From positions 44,668 to 108,667 of the forward strand of contig DIWP01000040.1 in the NCBI GenBank assembly GCA_002423545.1: a DNA stretch of 64,000 bases, written 5' to 3'. A program made the translations under genes and the position numbers. Below are positions 51,631 to 59,793 of this stretch, piece by piece. Origin of the DNA: Thermoleophilia bacterium UBA6103. Lineage in GTDB: Bacteria; Actinomycetota; Thermoleophilia; UBA2241. Each line of letters opens with the position of its first letter. Position 1 is the stretch's first letter. The notes under the pieces are model-generated. The model searched no databases, was not told the DNA's origin, and worked only from the letters and a program-made list of their open reading frames with translations.

Positions 51631-52461
51631 ATGACGGGTGGGACCAGAGAGGATGCTGCGCCGCCGGCTGCCGTGCTGCCGGCCGACTATCACATGCACA
51701 CTGCCTTCTCCGACGGCGACGGCATGCCGGACGATCTGGTGAGACGTGCCGAGACACTCGGTCTGCCCGAGATCGGTATCTGCGACCACCTCGTGCCGGT
51801 CGCCCTTGACGACGGTTTCGGCATTCCACCGCAGCGCCTCGATGAGTACGTCGCGACCGTGCGCGCGGCGGCGGCCGGCGCGGACATCCGCGTGCTGCTC
51901 GGCCTCGAGGCCGACTACTCGCCGGAGACGGCCGCCGAGACGGCTGCGCAGCTCACGCGCTGGCAGCCGGACTACGTGATCGGTTCCATCCACTTCGTCA
52001 ACGGCTTCGCCTTCGACGATCCCCGACTGCGTGACGATCCGCGACAGCGCGATCTCGAGTCGCTCTGGCTCCGCTACTTCCGGCTGCTGGGTCAGGCGGC
52101 CGGCAGCGGCCTTTTCGACGTGCTCGGTCACGTCGATCTGGTGAAGAAGTTCGGCCGCCGTCCGGCGATGACGCCGACCCTGGCGACGGCGGCGCGGGAG
52201 GCGCTTTCGCGCGCCGCCGAGAACGGCGTGGCGATCGAGATCAACACGTCCGGCTGGCGCCAGGCCGCCGGTGAGCAGTACCCGAGCCTGACGCTACTCG
52301 AGCAGGCGTGCCGGCTCGGCGTGCCGCTCACCTTCGGGTCAGACGCGCACGTGCCGGCGGATGTCGGCAGCCGTTTCGCCGCGGCGGTGGCGGTGGCACG
52401 CTCGGCCGGCTACTCGAGCTGGCTGCGGCTCTCGGATCGTACGGAGGTCCCCCTGGCATGA
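51631..52461 (+). CDS. hisK: PHP-domain phosphatase, HisK-type histidinol-phosphatase
   Basis: A 276-residue metal-dependent PHP hydrolase. The metal ligands appear as DYHMHTAFSDGDG, GICDHLVP, GLEADYSP, IGSIHFVNG, DVLGHVDLV and the late GSDAHVPADVG. The DYHMHT/GSIH pattern matches the monofunctional histidinol-phosphatase (last but one step of histidine synthesis), though other PHP phosphoesterases share it. No other his gene is in the window. Its stop overlaps the lipid kinase ATG by 4 bp, so the two genes are coupled. Confidence 0.8.
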   Translation: MTGGTREDAAPPAAVLPADYHMHTAFSDGDGMPDDLVRRAETLGLPEIGICDHLVPVALDDGFGIPPQRLDEYVATVRAAAAGADIRVLLGLEADYSPETAAETAAQLTRWQPDYVIGSIHFVNGFAFDDPRLRDDPRQRDLESLWLRYFRLLGQAAGSGLFDVLGHVDLVKKFGRRPAMTPTLATAAREALSRAAENGVAIEINTSGWRQAAGEQYPSLTLLEQACRLGVPLTFGSDAHVPADVGSRFAAAVAVARSAGYSSWLRLSDRTEVPLA

Positions 52462-53351
52462 CGGTCGCCGGTATCAAGCATGTGGTGGCGGTCTCCAACC
52501 CGGAGTCCGGAGGCGGCCAGTTCCGCCACGAGCTGCCGCTGATGCTCGAGCTGCTGGCGTCGTTCGGCCTGGAGGTCGAGGTCCGGCAGACACAGCACGC
52601 CGGGCACGGCATCGAACTGGCGCGCGAGGCCGTCGAGCAGGGTGCCGACGCGGTGTGCGCCATCGGTGGCGACGGCACGGTCAACGAGGTCATCAACGGC
52701 ATCGCCGAGACCTGCACGCCGCTCGTGGTGGTGCCGGCCGGGACGGTGAACGTGCTGGCCCTGGAGCTCGGCATCCCCCTCGACCCGGCCGATGCCTGCC
52801 GGCTCGTCGACAGCGGCCATCTGTCGTGGATCGATCTCGGCAAGGCCGGCGACCGCTACTTCTCGCTCATGGCCGGCGTCGGCATGGATGCCGCCGTGGT
52901 CCAGGCCATGAACCCGACCCTCAAGAAGGTGCTGCACGAGGCGGCGTTCATGGTGCAGGGCATCCCGACGGTGCTGAGCGGCCACTTCCCGCTCGTCCGT
53001 GTCGAGACGGAGGAGCAGACCATCGAGGGCTACTTCGTGGTGCTCGGCAACGCCGCCAACTACGGCGGCGCCTTCGCTATCACCCCGCACGCCAGCATGC
53101 GCGACGGTCTGCTCGATGTGTGCGTGCTGCAGACGCTCTCACCGTTCGGCACCCTGCACTACTGGCTGGCAGCCTTGGTCCAGTCGCATTTGAAGCACCC
53201 GAAGGTGCAGTACTGGCGCACACGGGATGCCAGGATCGCGGTGGTCGACGGCGACGAAGAGGTCCTGGTGCAGACCGACGGCGAGGTCGCCGGACATCTG
53301 CCGATGGAGGTCCGGATAGTGCCGCGCGCCCTCAAGGTCGTGGTGCCCTGA
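52458..53351 (+). CDS. Diacylglycerol kinase-family lipid kinase
   Basis: A 297-residue ATP-dependent lipid kinase. The nucleotide motif AIGGDGTVNEVING lies at about residues 72-85, with VVVPAGTVNVLALELGIP after it; this second motif usually reads PxGTxNxxA. The C-terminal beta domain carries GNAANYGGAFAI and ASMRDGLLDVCVL. It should phosphorylate diacylglycerol, or another lipid alcohol as in the YegS/LCB5 group. The ATG at 52458 overlaps the preceding stop. Confidence 0.9.
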   Translation: MTVAGIKHVVAVSNPESGGGQFRHELPLMLELLASFGLEVEVRQTQHAGHGIELAREAVEQGADAVCAIGGDGTVNEVINGIAETCTPLVVVPAGTVNVLALELGIPLDPADACRLVDSGHLSWIDLGKAGDRYFSLMAGVGMDAAVVQAMNPTLKKVLHEAAFMVQGIPTVLSGHFPLVRVETEEQTIEGYFVVLGNAANYGGAFAITPHASMRDGLLDVCVLQTLSPFGTLHYWLAALVQSHLKHPKVQYWRTRDARIAVVDGDEEVLVQTDGEVAGHLPMEVRIVPRALKVVVP

Positions 53352-53366
53352 GGGCCTCCGGGCCCG

Positions 53367-54014
53367 TCAGCCGGCGGCGATGCGCTCCACGTAGTCGCAG
53401 ACCATCCGTGCCCAAAGGTCGAACGCCGGGCGCAGATCGAAGTCCGGGTCGGCGAGGAGCTGCAGCCCGAGCCCGTCGAGCATGGCGGTCGTGAGCGTGG
53501 CGAGCTGCCGGTAGGGATCGCCGGCGGCCGGGTCGTCAGAGCCGGAGAGGGCCCACGAGTCGAGCTCGCGGTACCACACGAACAACTGCCGGAAGCGCTC
53601 CCGCAGCTCCGGGTCGCGCACGATGTGCGGGACCAGATCGTAGAATGCGGTGTACTCATGCACACGCTGTGCGACCTCGCGGTGCGCCTCGATGAGGGCG
53701 CGCCGCCGCTGTTCGCCGGCCTCGGTGTGGGCGACGGCGCTGATGAGGTCCACTGAGCCGTCGTACATGACGGCGTCGACGAGGACGGAGATGAGCCCCG
53801 CCTTGCTGCCGAAGTGGTAGCGGATGGAGGCGCGGTTCTCGTCCGACTCGGCGGCGATGGCCTCGAAGGTGAGGGCGTTGAAGCCGTCGCGCTCAAGGAT
53901 CCGGATGGCCGCTTCGAGGATGCGCTGGGCGGTCGGTGACAGATGCGGGTAGGGGTCGCGGATCGGCAGGTCACGTGTGTCGATGGCGCCGGCTGCGCCG
54001 TCTTCCTCAGCCAC
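53367..54014 (-). CDS. TetR-family regulator
   Basis: A 215-residue repressor. After an acidic 25-residue leader, the helix-turn-helix runs from RILEAAIRILERDGFNALT to NRASIRYHFGSKAGL (about 28-75), followed by an all-helical ligand domain. AGGAGG lies 8 nt before the GTG at 54014. It is divergent from the MttB-like gene across 177 bp and is the obvious candidate regulator of it and of the SDR/aldehyde dehydrogenase group behind. Confidence 0.9.
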   Translation of the reverse strand: MAEEDGAAGAIDTRDLPIRDPYPHLSPTAQRILEAAIRILERDGFNALTFEAIAAESDENRASIRYHFGSKAGLISVLVDAVMYDGSVDLISAVAHTEAGEQRRRALIEAHREVAQRVHEYTAFYDLVPHIVRDPELRERFRQLFVWYRELDSWALSGSDDPAAGDPYRQLATLTTAMLDGLGLQLLADPDFDLRPAFDLWARMVCDYVERIAAG

Positions 54015-54191
54015 TGTCTGTGCCTCCTGCAGTCTCTGCGGCCGGCTGTGCTCGTCGCGCAGTGTATGCCATCGTCGACGTCTTGCAGCCTCGTCACGGA
54101 GCGATGTCACGTAGTGGCGCCCGCGTGCGCGGCCTGATAGGGTCGCGAGGACATCAGCTAGCCAGATGACTATACCGCACGGGGGGGCGAT

Positions 54192-55634
54192 ATGAACGCG
54201 AGTCCGCACCTGGGGCTGCTGGGACCTCAGGACGTCGAGCGGCTGCACGAAGCGACGCTGAAGGTCCTCGCCGAGGTCGGCATCCGCTTCCAGAGCGCGA
54301 CCGCCCGGGAGCTTCTGCGCGGCTCCGGCGTGCAGGTCGATGAGGAGTCCCAGATCGCCAGGCTGCCGAGAGAGCTGGTGGAGTGGGCGATCGAGACGGC
54401 GCCCAAGACGTTCCTGCTCGCCGGCCGGGATGCGGATCACGACTGCCTGCTCGACCACAAGCACACCTACACCACCCTGGACGGCATCGGCGCCGGCGTC
54501 CTCGACCATCGGACCGGCGCCCGCCGGCCGTCAACCAGCGATGACCTGGCGGAGGCCGTTCGTCTTGCCGATGCGCTACCGGAGCTGGACATCCAGTGGT
54601 ACATCGTCAACCCGACAGAGCAGAAGCCGAAGCTGGAGAACCTGCGCGGCATCGCGACCATGCTGGCCAATACCGGCAAGCACGTCCAGGCAGAGGTCCT
54701 GCATCCGGAAGACGTCCCGTTCACGATGGAGCTGCTCGACCTCTCGGCGGCGGGTGGCCGCTGGGACCGTGAAAGGCCTCACTTCTCGGCGGTCTACTGC
54801 CCGGTGGCGCCGCTCCAGCACGATGCCGACAGCCTCGACGCCGCCCTGCTGCTCGCCGCCGAGGGTGTGCCGCAGACCGTCTACAGCCTGGCGCTGGCCG
54901 GCGCCACGGCGCCGATCACGCTGGCCGGCACGATCGTGCAGACCAACTGCGACGTGCTGAGCGGCTTCGTGATCCTGCAGCTCGCCGCCGCCGGCTGCCC
55001 GCTCATCTACGTCGCCAACTCGGCGATCATGGACATGCGCTCGGCCAGCTACGCCTGCTCCGGCCCGGAGCAGATCCTCATCAACGCCGCCATGAGCGAG
55101 CTGGCCAAGCACTACGGGTTGCCGTTCCTCACCGGCGGGTTCTCATCGAACGCCAAGCGCATCTCGATGCACTCCGGCGTCGACGGCGCGCCGATGGCGT
55201 TCGCCTCGCTCATGCTCGGCTGCGACATCCTGACCGGCTTCGGCATGCTCGATGCCGCCCAACTGCTCTACCTCCCGAAGCTCGTGCTCGACGCCGAGGT
55301 GCGCCGTCAGGGCGATCGGCTCATGGGCGGCATCGACCTCGATGACGAGCATCTGATGCTCGATGTGATCGCCCGGGTGGGCCCCGGCGGCCACTACCTC
55401 AAGGTCAAGGAGAGCAAGCGGCTGCTGCGCGACGGCGAGCATCTGTCGCCGCGGCTGATGCCGAGGCCCTCCTACGAGGCGTGGGAGCAGGACCCACGCA
55501 GCGAGCTGCAGCGAGCCACGGAGATCGTCGATGAGCTCCTCGAGTCGCACGTGCCGCCGGCGCTGCCGGACGGCGCCGCGGCGGCCATGGAGGACGTGAT
55601 CTCCCGCGCCGACGCGGAGCTTCCGGAACGCTGA
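54192..55634 (+). CDS. MttB-family (non-pyrrolysine) corrinoid methyltransferase
   Basis: A 480-residue member of the trimethylamine methyltransferase superfamily. It runs as one open frame without an internal amber codon, so it is the non-pyrrolysine type; characterised relatives demethylate glycine betaine, carnitine or proline betaine and pass the methyl group to a corrinoid protein. Family blocks are HEATLKVLAEVGIRF, LDGIGAGVLDHRTG, PVAPLQHD and FLTGGFSSNAK. No corrinoid protein or activase is adjacent, which is unusual. The TetR gene is divergent; TATACC at 54171-54176 and GGGGGGG before the ATG at 54192 mark its expression signals. A few 24-bp direct repeats follow the stop (about 55620-55690). 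Confidence 0.82.
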   Translation: MNASPHLGLLGPQDVERLHEATLKVLAEVGIRFQSATARELLRGSGVQVDEESQIARLPRELVEWAIETAPKTFLLAGRDADHDCLLDHKHTYTTLDGIGAGVLDHRTGARRPSTSDDLAEAVRLADALPELDIQWYIVNPTEQKPKLENLRGIATMLANTGKHVQAEVLHPEDVPFTMELLDLSAAGGRWDRERPHFSAVYCPVAPLQHDADSLDAALLLAAEGVPQTVYSLALAGATAPITLAGTIVQTNCDVLSGFVILQLAAAGCPLIYVANSAIMDMRSASYACSGPEQILINAAMSELAKHYGLPFLTGGFSSNAKRISMHSGVDGAPMAFASLMLGCDILTGFGMLDAAQLLYLPKLVLDAEVRRQGDRLMGGIDLDDEHLMLDVIARVGPGGHYLKVKESKRLLRDGEHLSPRLMPRPSYEAWEQDPRSELQRATEIVDELLESHVPPALPDGAAAAMEDVISRADAELPER

Positions 55635-55734
55635 CGGCGGACTCCGGAACGCTGAGGCGGACTCCGGCGCGCCGACGGCCGACTCTGAGGTCGCGTGACC
55701 GCCCTCTCCCCTGTGGCGCCGGCCCGCGGGTGTG

Positions 55735-56556
55735 TCAGGCGTCGGGCGCCCCGCGTCCGACGAAGTCGTCCATGCATGCGTTGACGCCGAAGAAGTCGGC
55801 CAGGGCGTCGAACGCCGGGACCGGCAGAAGCCTCATCGCCGGCAGTGTCCTGACCATCCAGGGCATGAGCACCTGGGCGCGATTCATCTGTACCGCGCGC
55901 ACGATGCGATCGGCGGCCTTGTCCTGTTTGAGGATGGGCAGCAGCAGCGGGAAACGCGTCCTGACGCCGGCGAACATCCCGGTGTCGATGTAGTAGGGAC
56001 AGAAGACGGTGGTCTTCACGCCGGGCGCCAGAAGCCGCAACTCCATGCGCAGCGACTCGTTGAAGCCCACGGCGGCGAACTTGCTGGCCGCGTAGTCGGT
56101 CTCTTTGCGGGTCCCGATGAGCCCGGCGGCGGAGGCGACGGTGACGATGTGGCCGCAGCGGCGCTCGATCATCGCCGGCAGGAAGGCGCGCGTGGTCCAG
56201 TACATGGACATCACGTTCACCTTGAAGGTGCGTTCGATCTGCTCGTCGCTGAGGTCGAGAAGATAGGCGCCGCTCACCACGCCGGCGTTGTTCATGAGGA
56301 TGTCGACCGGTCCGGCCTCTTCCAGCACCCGGGCGGCGACATCGGCGACCGCCTCACGGTCGGAGACGTCGCAGACGTGACCGTGCGCCCGTCCGCCGCT
56401 CGCCTGCAGCTCCGCCACGGTCGCGTCGAGTGCTGCCGCGTCAAGGTCCCAGAGCGTGACCTCGGCGCCCATGGCGGCCATCCGCCGGGCGACGAGCTTG
56501 CCGATGCCGCAGGCGCCGCCGGTGATCAGCGCGTGGCGTGTGCTGATGGTCGTCAT
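55735..56556 (-). CDS. Short-chain dehydrogenase/reductase
   Basis: A 273-residue classical SDR. The cofactor motif is TGGACGIGKLVARRM at about residues 11-25; the NAG block reads NNAGVVSG, and the catalytic YxxxK is YAASKFAAVG. The pattern resembles retinol dehydrogenase-like and acyl or hydroxy-lipid SDRs; the substrate is unknown. GAGGAGG precedes the ATG at 56556. It lies 60 bp downstream of the aldehyde dehydrogenase on the same strand, so the two probably work in sequence on an alcohol-aldehyde-acid route. Confidence 0.85.
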   Translation of the reverse strand: MTTISTRHALITGGACGIGKLVARRMAAMGAEVTLWDLDAAALDATVAELQASGGRAHGHVCDVSDREAVADVAARVLEEAGPVDILMNNAGVVSGAYLLDLSDEQIERTFKVNVMSMYWTTRAFLPAMIERRCGHIVTVASAAGLIGTRKETDYAASKFAAVGFNESLRMELRLLAPGVKTTVFCPYYIDTGMFAGVRTRFPLLLPILKQDKAADRIVRAVQMNRAQVLMPWMVRTLPAMRLLPVPAFDALADFFGVNACMDDFVGRGAPDA

Positions 56557-56615
56557 GCCGCACCCTCCTCAGTAGTCGCCGTCGGCCGTCGCCTCTGGCC
56601 CCGCCGGCACATCAG

Positions 56616-58214
56616 TCAATCGATCCCGGGGACGTACTTGAGCGCTCGCACGGCGGCGCTCATGACTCGCGCGTGCTGCTTGTGATCGAGGAGCGGCAGC
56701 GCATGGACCGGCGACAACCGCTGCCGTACCACGGCCTGTGGCTCGGTGTACTTGAGCAGTCCCTGGCGACCGTGACGGCGTCCCACGCCCGAGGCCTTGA
56801 AGCCGCCCATCGGGCTGGTCGAGGCCCAGCTGGCCTGGTACGCGTCGTTGACCCCCACGGTGCCGGCCTCGATACGCGCGGCGATGCCGGCGCCGCGGGC
56901 CGCGTCGCGCGTCCAGACGCTGGCGTGGAGTCCGTACGGGCAGTCGTTGATGAGCTCGATCGCCTCGTCGACATGTGTGAAGCGATGGACAGAGCAGACC
57001 GGGCCGAAGGTCTCCTGCCGGCACACGTGCATGCCGTCGTGGACCTCCTCTAACAGGACCGGCTCCAGGAAGTACGGCCCCAGGTCGGGGCGCGGTCGGC
57101 CGCCGGTGAGCAGACGGGCACCCTGATCCACGGCGTCCTGGATGTGGGCACTCACCTTCTCCGTCTGGTCGCGGGAGGCCAGGGAGCCGAGATCGTAGTC
57201 CCAGGACAGGTCGTTGCCGAGGCGCAGGCCGTCCAGTGCCGCAGTGAGTCGGGGCACCAGCTCGTCGTAGATGCCGTCCTGCACATACAGCCGCTCGCAC
57301 GAGACGCAGACCTGCCCGGCGTGAGCGGCGATGCCGACCGCCAGGCCGGCGACGGCCGAGATGCCCAGATCATGGCCGGCCACGCGCAGACCGCGGGGGG
57401 CGTCGTCGAGGACCAGGGCGGCGTTCTTGCCGCCCAGCTCCATGCTGAAGTCGATGAGTCGCGACGCCGCCTGCCTGGCGAGGAGCGCGCCGGTCGACGT
57501 GCTGCCGGTGAACATCAGATAGTCGACCTCGTCGACCAGCACCGGTCCGAGCTCGGCGCCGCCCCCGGGGACGATCTGGAGCACGCCGTCGGGCAGCCCG
57601 GCGTCCCTCAGCAGCGCTGCCGCCCAGAGGGTGGTGAAGGGGGTCTGCGAGTCGGGCTTGATGACGGCGGTGTTGCCGGCCATGAGCGCCGGCAGCGCGT
57701 CGGTGATGCTGAGGATGAGCGGAAAGTTCCACGGCGTGATGAAGCCGACGACGCCGCGCGGGCGGTGGTGCTCGTGCGCGACGGTCAACACCGGCAGGGC
57801 GCCCTGCCGCCGGCGGGGTCGCAGGGTCTTCTCGGTGATGTGCGCGTAGTAGCGCGCCGTGATCGCCGTGTCGAGGACCTCGTCGAAAGCATGGGCACGA
57901 GACTTACCGATCTCGAGCTGGATGAGGTCGAGTGCCTCGTCGGCGTTGGCGATGAGCAGGTCGTGGAAGCGCAGCAGGATGGCGGCGCGATCGGCGACCG
58001 ACGATGCCGACCATGCCGGCTGGGCGTCGCGTGCCGCATCACACGCGGCGATCATGTCGTCTTTGGTGCCGCGCGGCACGTGGCCGAGTACCTCGCCGGT
58101 GAACGGCATCTCGACGGCGATGCGATCGCTGCCGCCGGCCACGGCCGCGCGTGACGCAAGCCGCTCCAGCGACCGCTCGTCGATCAGGCTCCTATGGACG
58201 CTCCTGGTGGTCAT
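56616..58214 (-). CDS. Aldehyde dehydrogenase, succinate-semialdehyde type
   Basis: A 532-residue NAD(P)-dependent enzyme. Substrate turnover residues are E259 in MELGGKN and C303 in HAGQVCVSCE; the cofactor block is ITPWNFPL and FTGSTSTG. The fold and sequence resemble the GabD2-like succinate-semialdehyde dehydrogenases of actinobacteria, with an N-terminal extension and a C-terminal tail. GAGGTGAGACCGG precedes the ATG at 58214. It could serve GABA use (a glutamate decarboxylase is at 7-1401), but its operon partner is the SDR. Confidence 0.88.
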   Translation of the reverse strand: MTTRSVHRSLIDERSLERLASRAAVAGGSDRIAVEMPFTGEVLGHVPRGTKDDMIAACDAARDAQPAWSASSVADRAAILLRFHDLLIANADEALDLIQLEIGKSRAHAFDEVLDTAITARYYAHITEKTLRPRRRQGALPVLTVAHEHHRPRGVVGFITPWNFPLILSITDALPALMAGNTAVIKPDSQTPFTTLWAAALLRDAGLPDGVLQIVPGGGAELGPVLVDEVDYLMFTGSTSTGALLARQAASRLIDFSMELGGKNAALVLDDAPRGLRVAGHDLGISAVAGLAVGIAAHAGQVCVSCERLYVQDGIYDELVPRLTAALDGLRLGNDLSWDYDLGSLASRDQTEKVSAHIQDAVDQGARLLTGGRPRPDLGPYFLEPVLLEEVHDGMHVCRQETFGPVCSVHRFTHVDEAIELINDCPYGLHASVWTRDAARGAGIAARIEAGTVGVNDAYQASWASTSPMGGFKASGVGRRHGRQGLLKYTEPQAVVRQRLSPVHALPLLDHKQHARVMSAAVRALKYVPGID

Positions 58215-58377
58215 CCGGTCTCACCTCTCACTCGTCCCGCGTCATGGCGGATCGGCGTGCTGCAGGACCGCCTCGGACCGGCGGGCAACGCCGGCCGCGT
58301 GCGGTCTGGCGGTATCTGGGTGCGGGTCATGGCCTGCACCGGCGCCGGCGGGCGGCCGCACTCTGTCCCGGCGAGCG

Positions 58378-58974
58378 TCAGAGTCCCAACCGCCCGGCGA
58401 GCGCGCGAACCTGCTCGACATACCGCTCCCGCTCACGGTCGGGCATGGCGGCCATCTCCGAAGGGGACGCGAGCGCCAGCACGCGAAACGACGGGCTCTC
58501 CAGGACCTGCAGGGCGGGCGGCAGCGCGGAATCGACGGCGCGGCCGAAGAGACGCTGAAGGACGAAGGCGGACGTCTCCCGGCCGATCAGCACGAGCAGG
58601 TGCGGGGTGATGGTCGAGATCTCGGCCGAGAGGTAGGCGAAGCAGGCGTCGCGCTCCGATCCAAGCGGGTCTCGCAGTCGCCCGCCGCTCCTGGGGACGC
58701 ACTTGACGAGGGCGGTGACGTACACGCTCCCGTCGGCGTCCTGAGCAAGGCGCGGCGCCAGTCCCGCCATCTCCGTGAGCAGAGAAGCCCCGGCCGCCGC
58801 CTGCTCATCGGCCTCGTCGAGCTCCGAGGGATGCGGAGCCACGACCAGGACATGAGCGTGAGGCCGGCCGCGGCCCGCGACCGCCCGGATGCGTCCCGGC
58901 ACCAGCTCCGCACAGCGCGTGCAGCTTTCGACGTCGGCGGCGAGTCCAGCGAGCTTGGCGGCTGCGTCTTCCAT
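58378..58974 (-). CDS. Uracil-DNA glycosylase-like Fe-S protein (degenerate family 4)
   Basis: A 198-residue protein with the UDG superfamily fold. Four cysteines C18, C21, C92 and C111 have the spacing of the 4Fe-4S cluster in family 4 thermophilic UDGs, so cluster binding is expected. The active-site loop, normally GEAPGxxED, reads VVAPHPSELDEADE, and the distal motif, normally HPS, is ASPSEM, so classical uracil excision may be lost or altered. It is the last gene of a three-gene minus-strand operon with a roadblock protein. A divergent DNA-repair role or a regulatory role is possible. Confidence 0.7.
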   Translation of the reverse strand: MEDAAAKLAGLAADVESCTRCAELVPGRIRAVAGRGRPHAHVLVVAPHPSELDEADEQAAAGASLLTEMAGLAPRLAQDADGSVYVTALVKCVPRSGGRLRDPLGSERDACFAYLSAEISTITPHLLVLIGRETSAFVLQRLFGRAVDSALPPALQVLESPSFRVLALASPSEMAAMPDRERERYVEQVRALAGRLGL

Positions 58975-59009
58975 GCGGTCGGTCCTTCGTGAGAGATGAT
59001 CGGCGGCGG

Positions 59010-59342
59010 TCAGCTGCCGCCGCGGACGGTGTACGTGAGCTCGAGCGTCTCAGGTCGTCCGATCAGCACCAGGAGCATGTCCTGGTCGAAGGGGGCGACG
59101 AGGATGTTGAGATCGTCGAGCTCGAAGGTGAGATAGCGACTGGCCTCCTGGTCCAGCTCGGCGGCCAGACGACGCCCACAGAGCAGGACGCCGGCGATCT
59201 GGGCGGCGACCGCCTCGGTGTCTATCGATGCGTCGGCGGAACCGGCGATCAGGAACCCATCGCCGGAGACGAAGAGCGCCGCCCGGATGCCGGGGTCGCG
59301 CCGGTATCGCGCCAGTTCCTCGAGCAGGGCGTCGGTGCTCAT
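59010..59342 (-). CDS. Roadblock/LC7-domain protein
   Basis: A 110-residue roadblock protein (EELARYRRDPGIRAALFVSGDG near the N-terminus; later LTFELDDLNILVAPF). In other bacteria such proteins work with small Ras-like GTPases as regulatory partners (for example MglB with MglA), but no GTPase gene is near. The ATG at 59342 overlaps the upstream gene by 4 bp, and the UDG-like gene starts 35 bp after its stop. Confidence 0.85.
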   Translation of the reverse strand: MSTDALLEELARYRRDPGIRAALFVSGDGFLIAGSADASIDTEAVAAQIAGVLLCGRRLAAELDQEASRYLTFELDDLNILVAPFDQDMLLVLIGRPETLELTYTVRGGS

Positions 59343-59647
59343 GCCTCCTCCAGGGTCTGTCGCACCTGCTCAAGCTGCTCGCTGACGCTGGTGACGAACC
59401 GCGCTGCGTCGTCCTCATCAGCGAAGTGGCGGCTCAGGCCGCCGCTGAGTCCCGCGAGCTCGGTGAGGTAGATCGACGCACGCTCCAGTGGAGGGCCGCC
59501 GCCGGGCTGTGAGAGTCCCGTCGTGGGGAGCGTGATGAGAGGATCGCCGCGAGTGAAGACGCGGTTCTGGTCACGTCTGCTCAGGTGCACTTCGATGCGC
59601 ACGGCGAGAGAGTCCCCGACCCGCTGGGTGGTCACCTGCTGATCCAC
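59339..59647 (-). CDS. Hypothetical protein upstream of roadblock gene
   Basis: A 102-residue protein of unknown family, predicted from the GTG at 59647. The N-terminal part (QQVTTQRVGDSLAVRIEVHL) is beta-rich; the C-terminal part (SRHFADEDDAARF, EQLEQVRQTL) is helical and acidic. TAGTAT with TTGCGC at 17-bp spacing gives a promoter, and the -10 box is 7 nt before the GTG, so the mRNA is probably leaderless. The 4-bp overlap with the roadblock gene suggests a complex of the two proteins. Confidence 0.6.
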   Translation of the reverse strand: MDQQVTTQRVGDSLAVRIEVHLSRRDQNRVFTRGDPLITLPTTGLSQPGGGPPLERASIYLTELAGLSGGLSRHFADEDDAARFVTSVSEQLEQVRQTLEEA

Positions 59648-59654
59648 GAGCCGA

Positions 59655-59683
59655 ATACTAGGAGCGTGTGGAGGCCGGCGCAA
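59655..59683 (-). promoter_or_regulatory. Promoter of the roadblock operon
   Basis: On the minus strand TTGCGC (59683-59678), a 17-bp spacer and TAGTAT (59660-59655), 7 nt before the GTG. It is one of the best-formed promoters in the window. The remaining 59684-59793 holds nothing recognisable. Confidence 0.6.
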
Positions 59684-59793
59684 GTCCGTACCCGGCAGCC
59701 TGCGCGGCGCGCGGTCGCCGGCGCGAAGAGCGCCTTGTCAGACGTGCACCGGGTCGCGGCAGCGGCGCTCCACGCCACCGTCGCAGCTTCTGC

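Noticed and set aside
54192..55634. Pyrrolysine-containing trimethylamine methyltransferase
   Set aside because: The frame is continuous over 480 codons with no in-frame amber codon, and no pyl genes are present.
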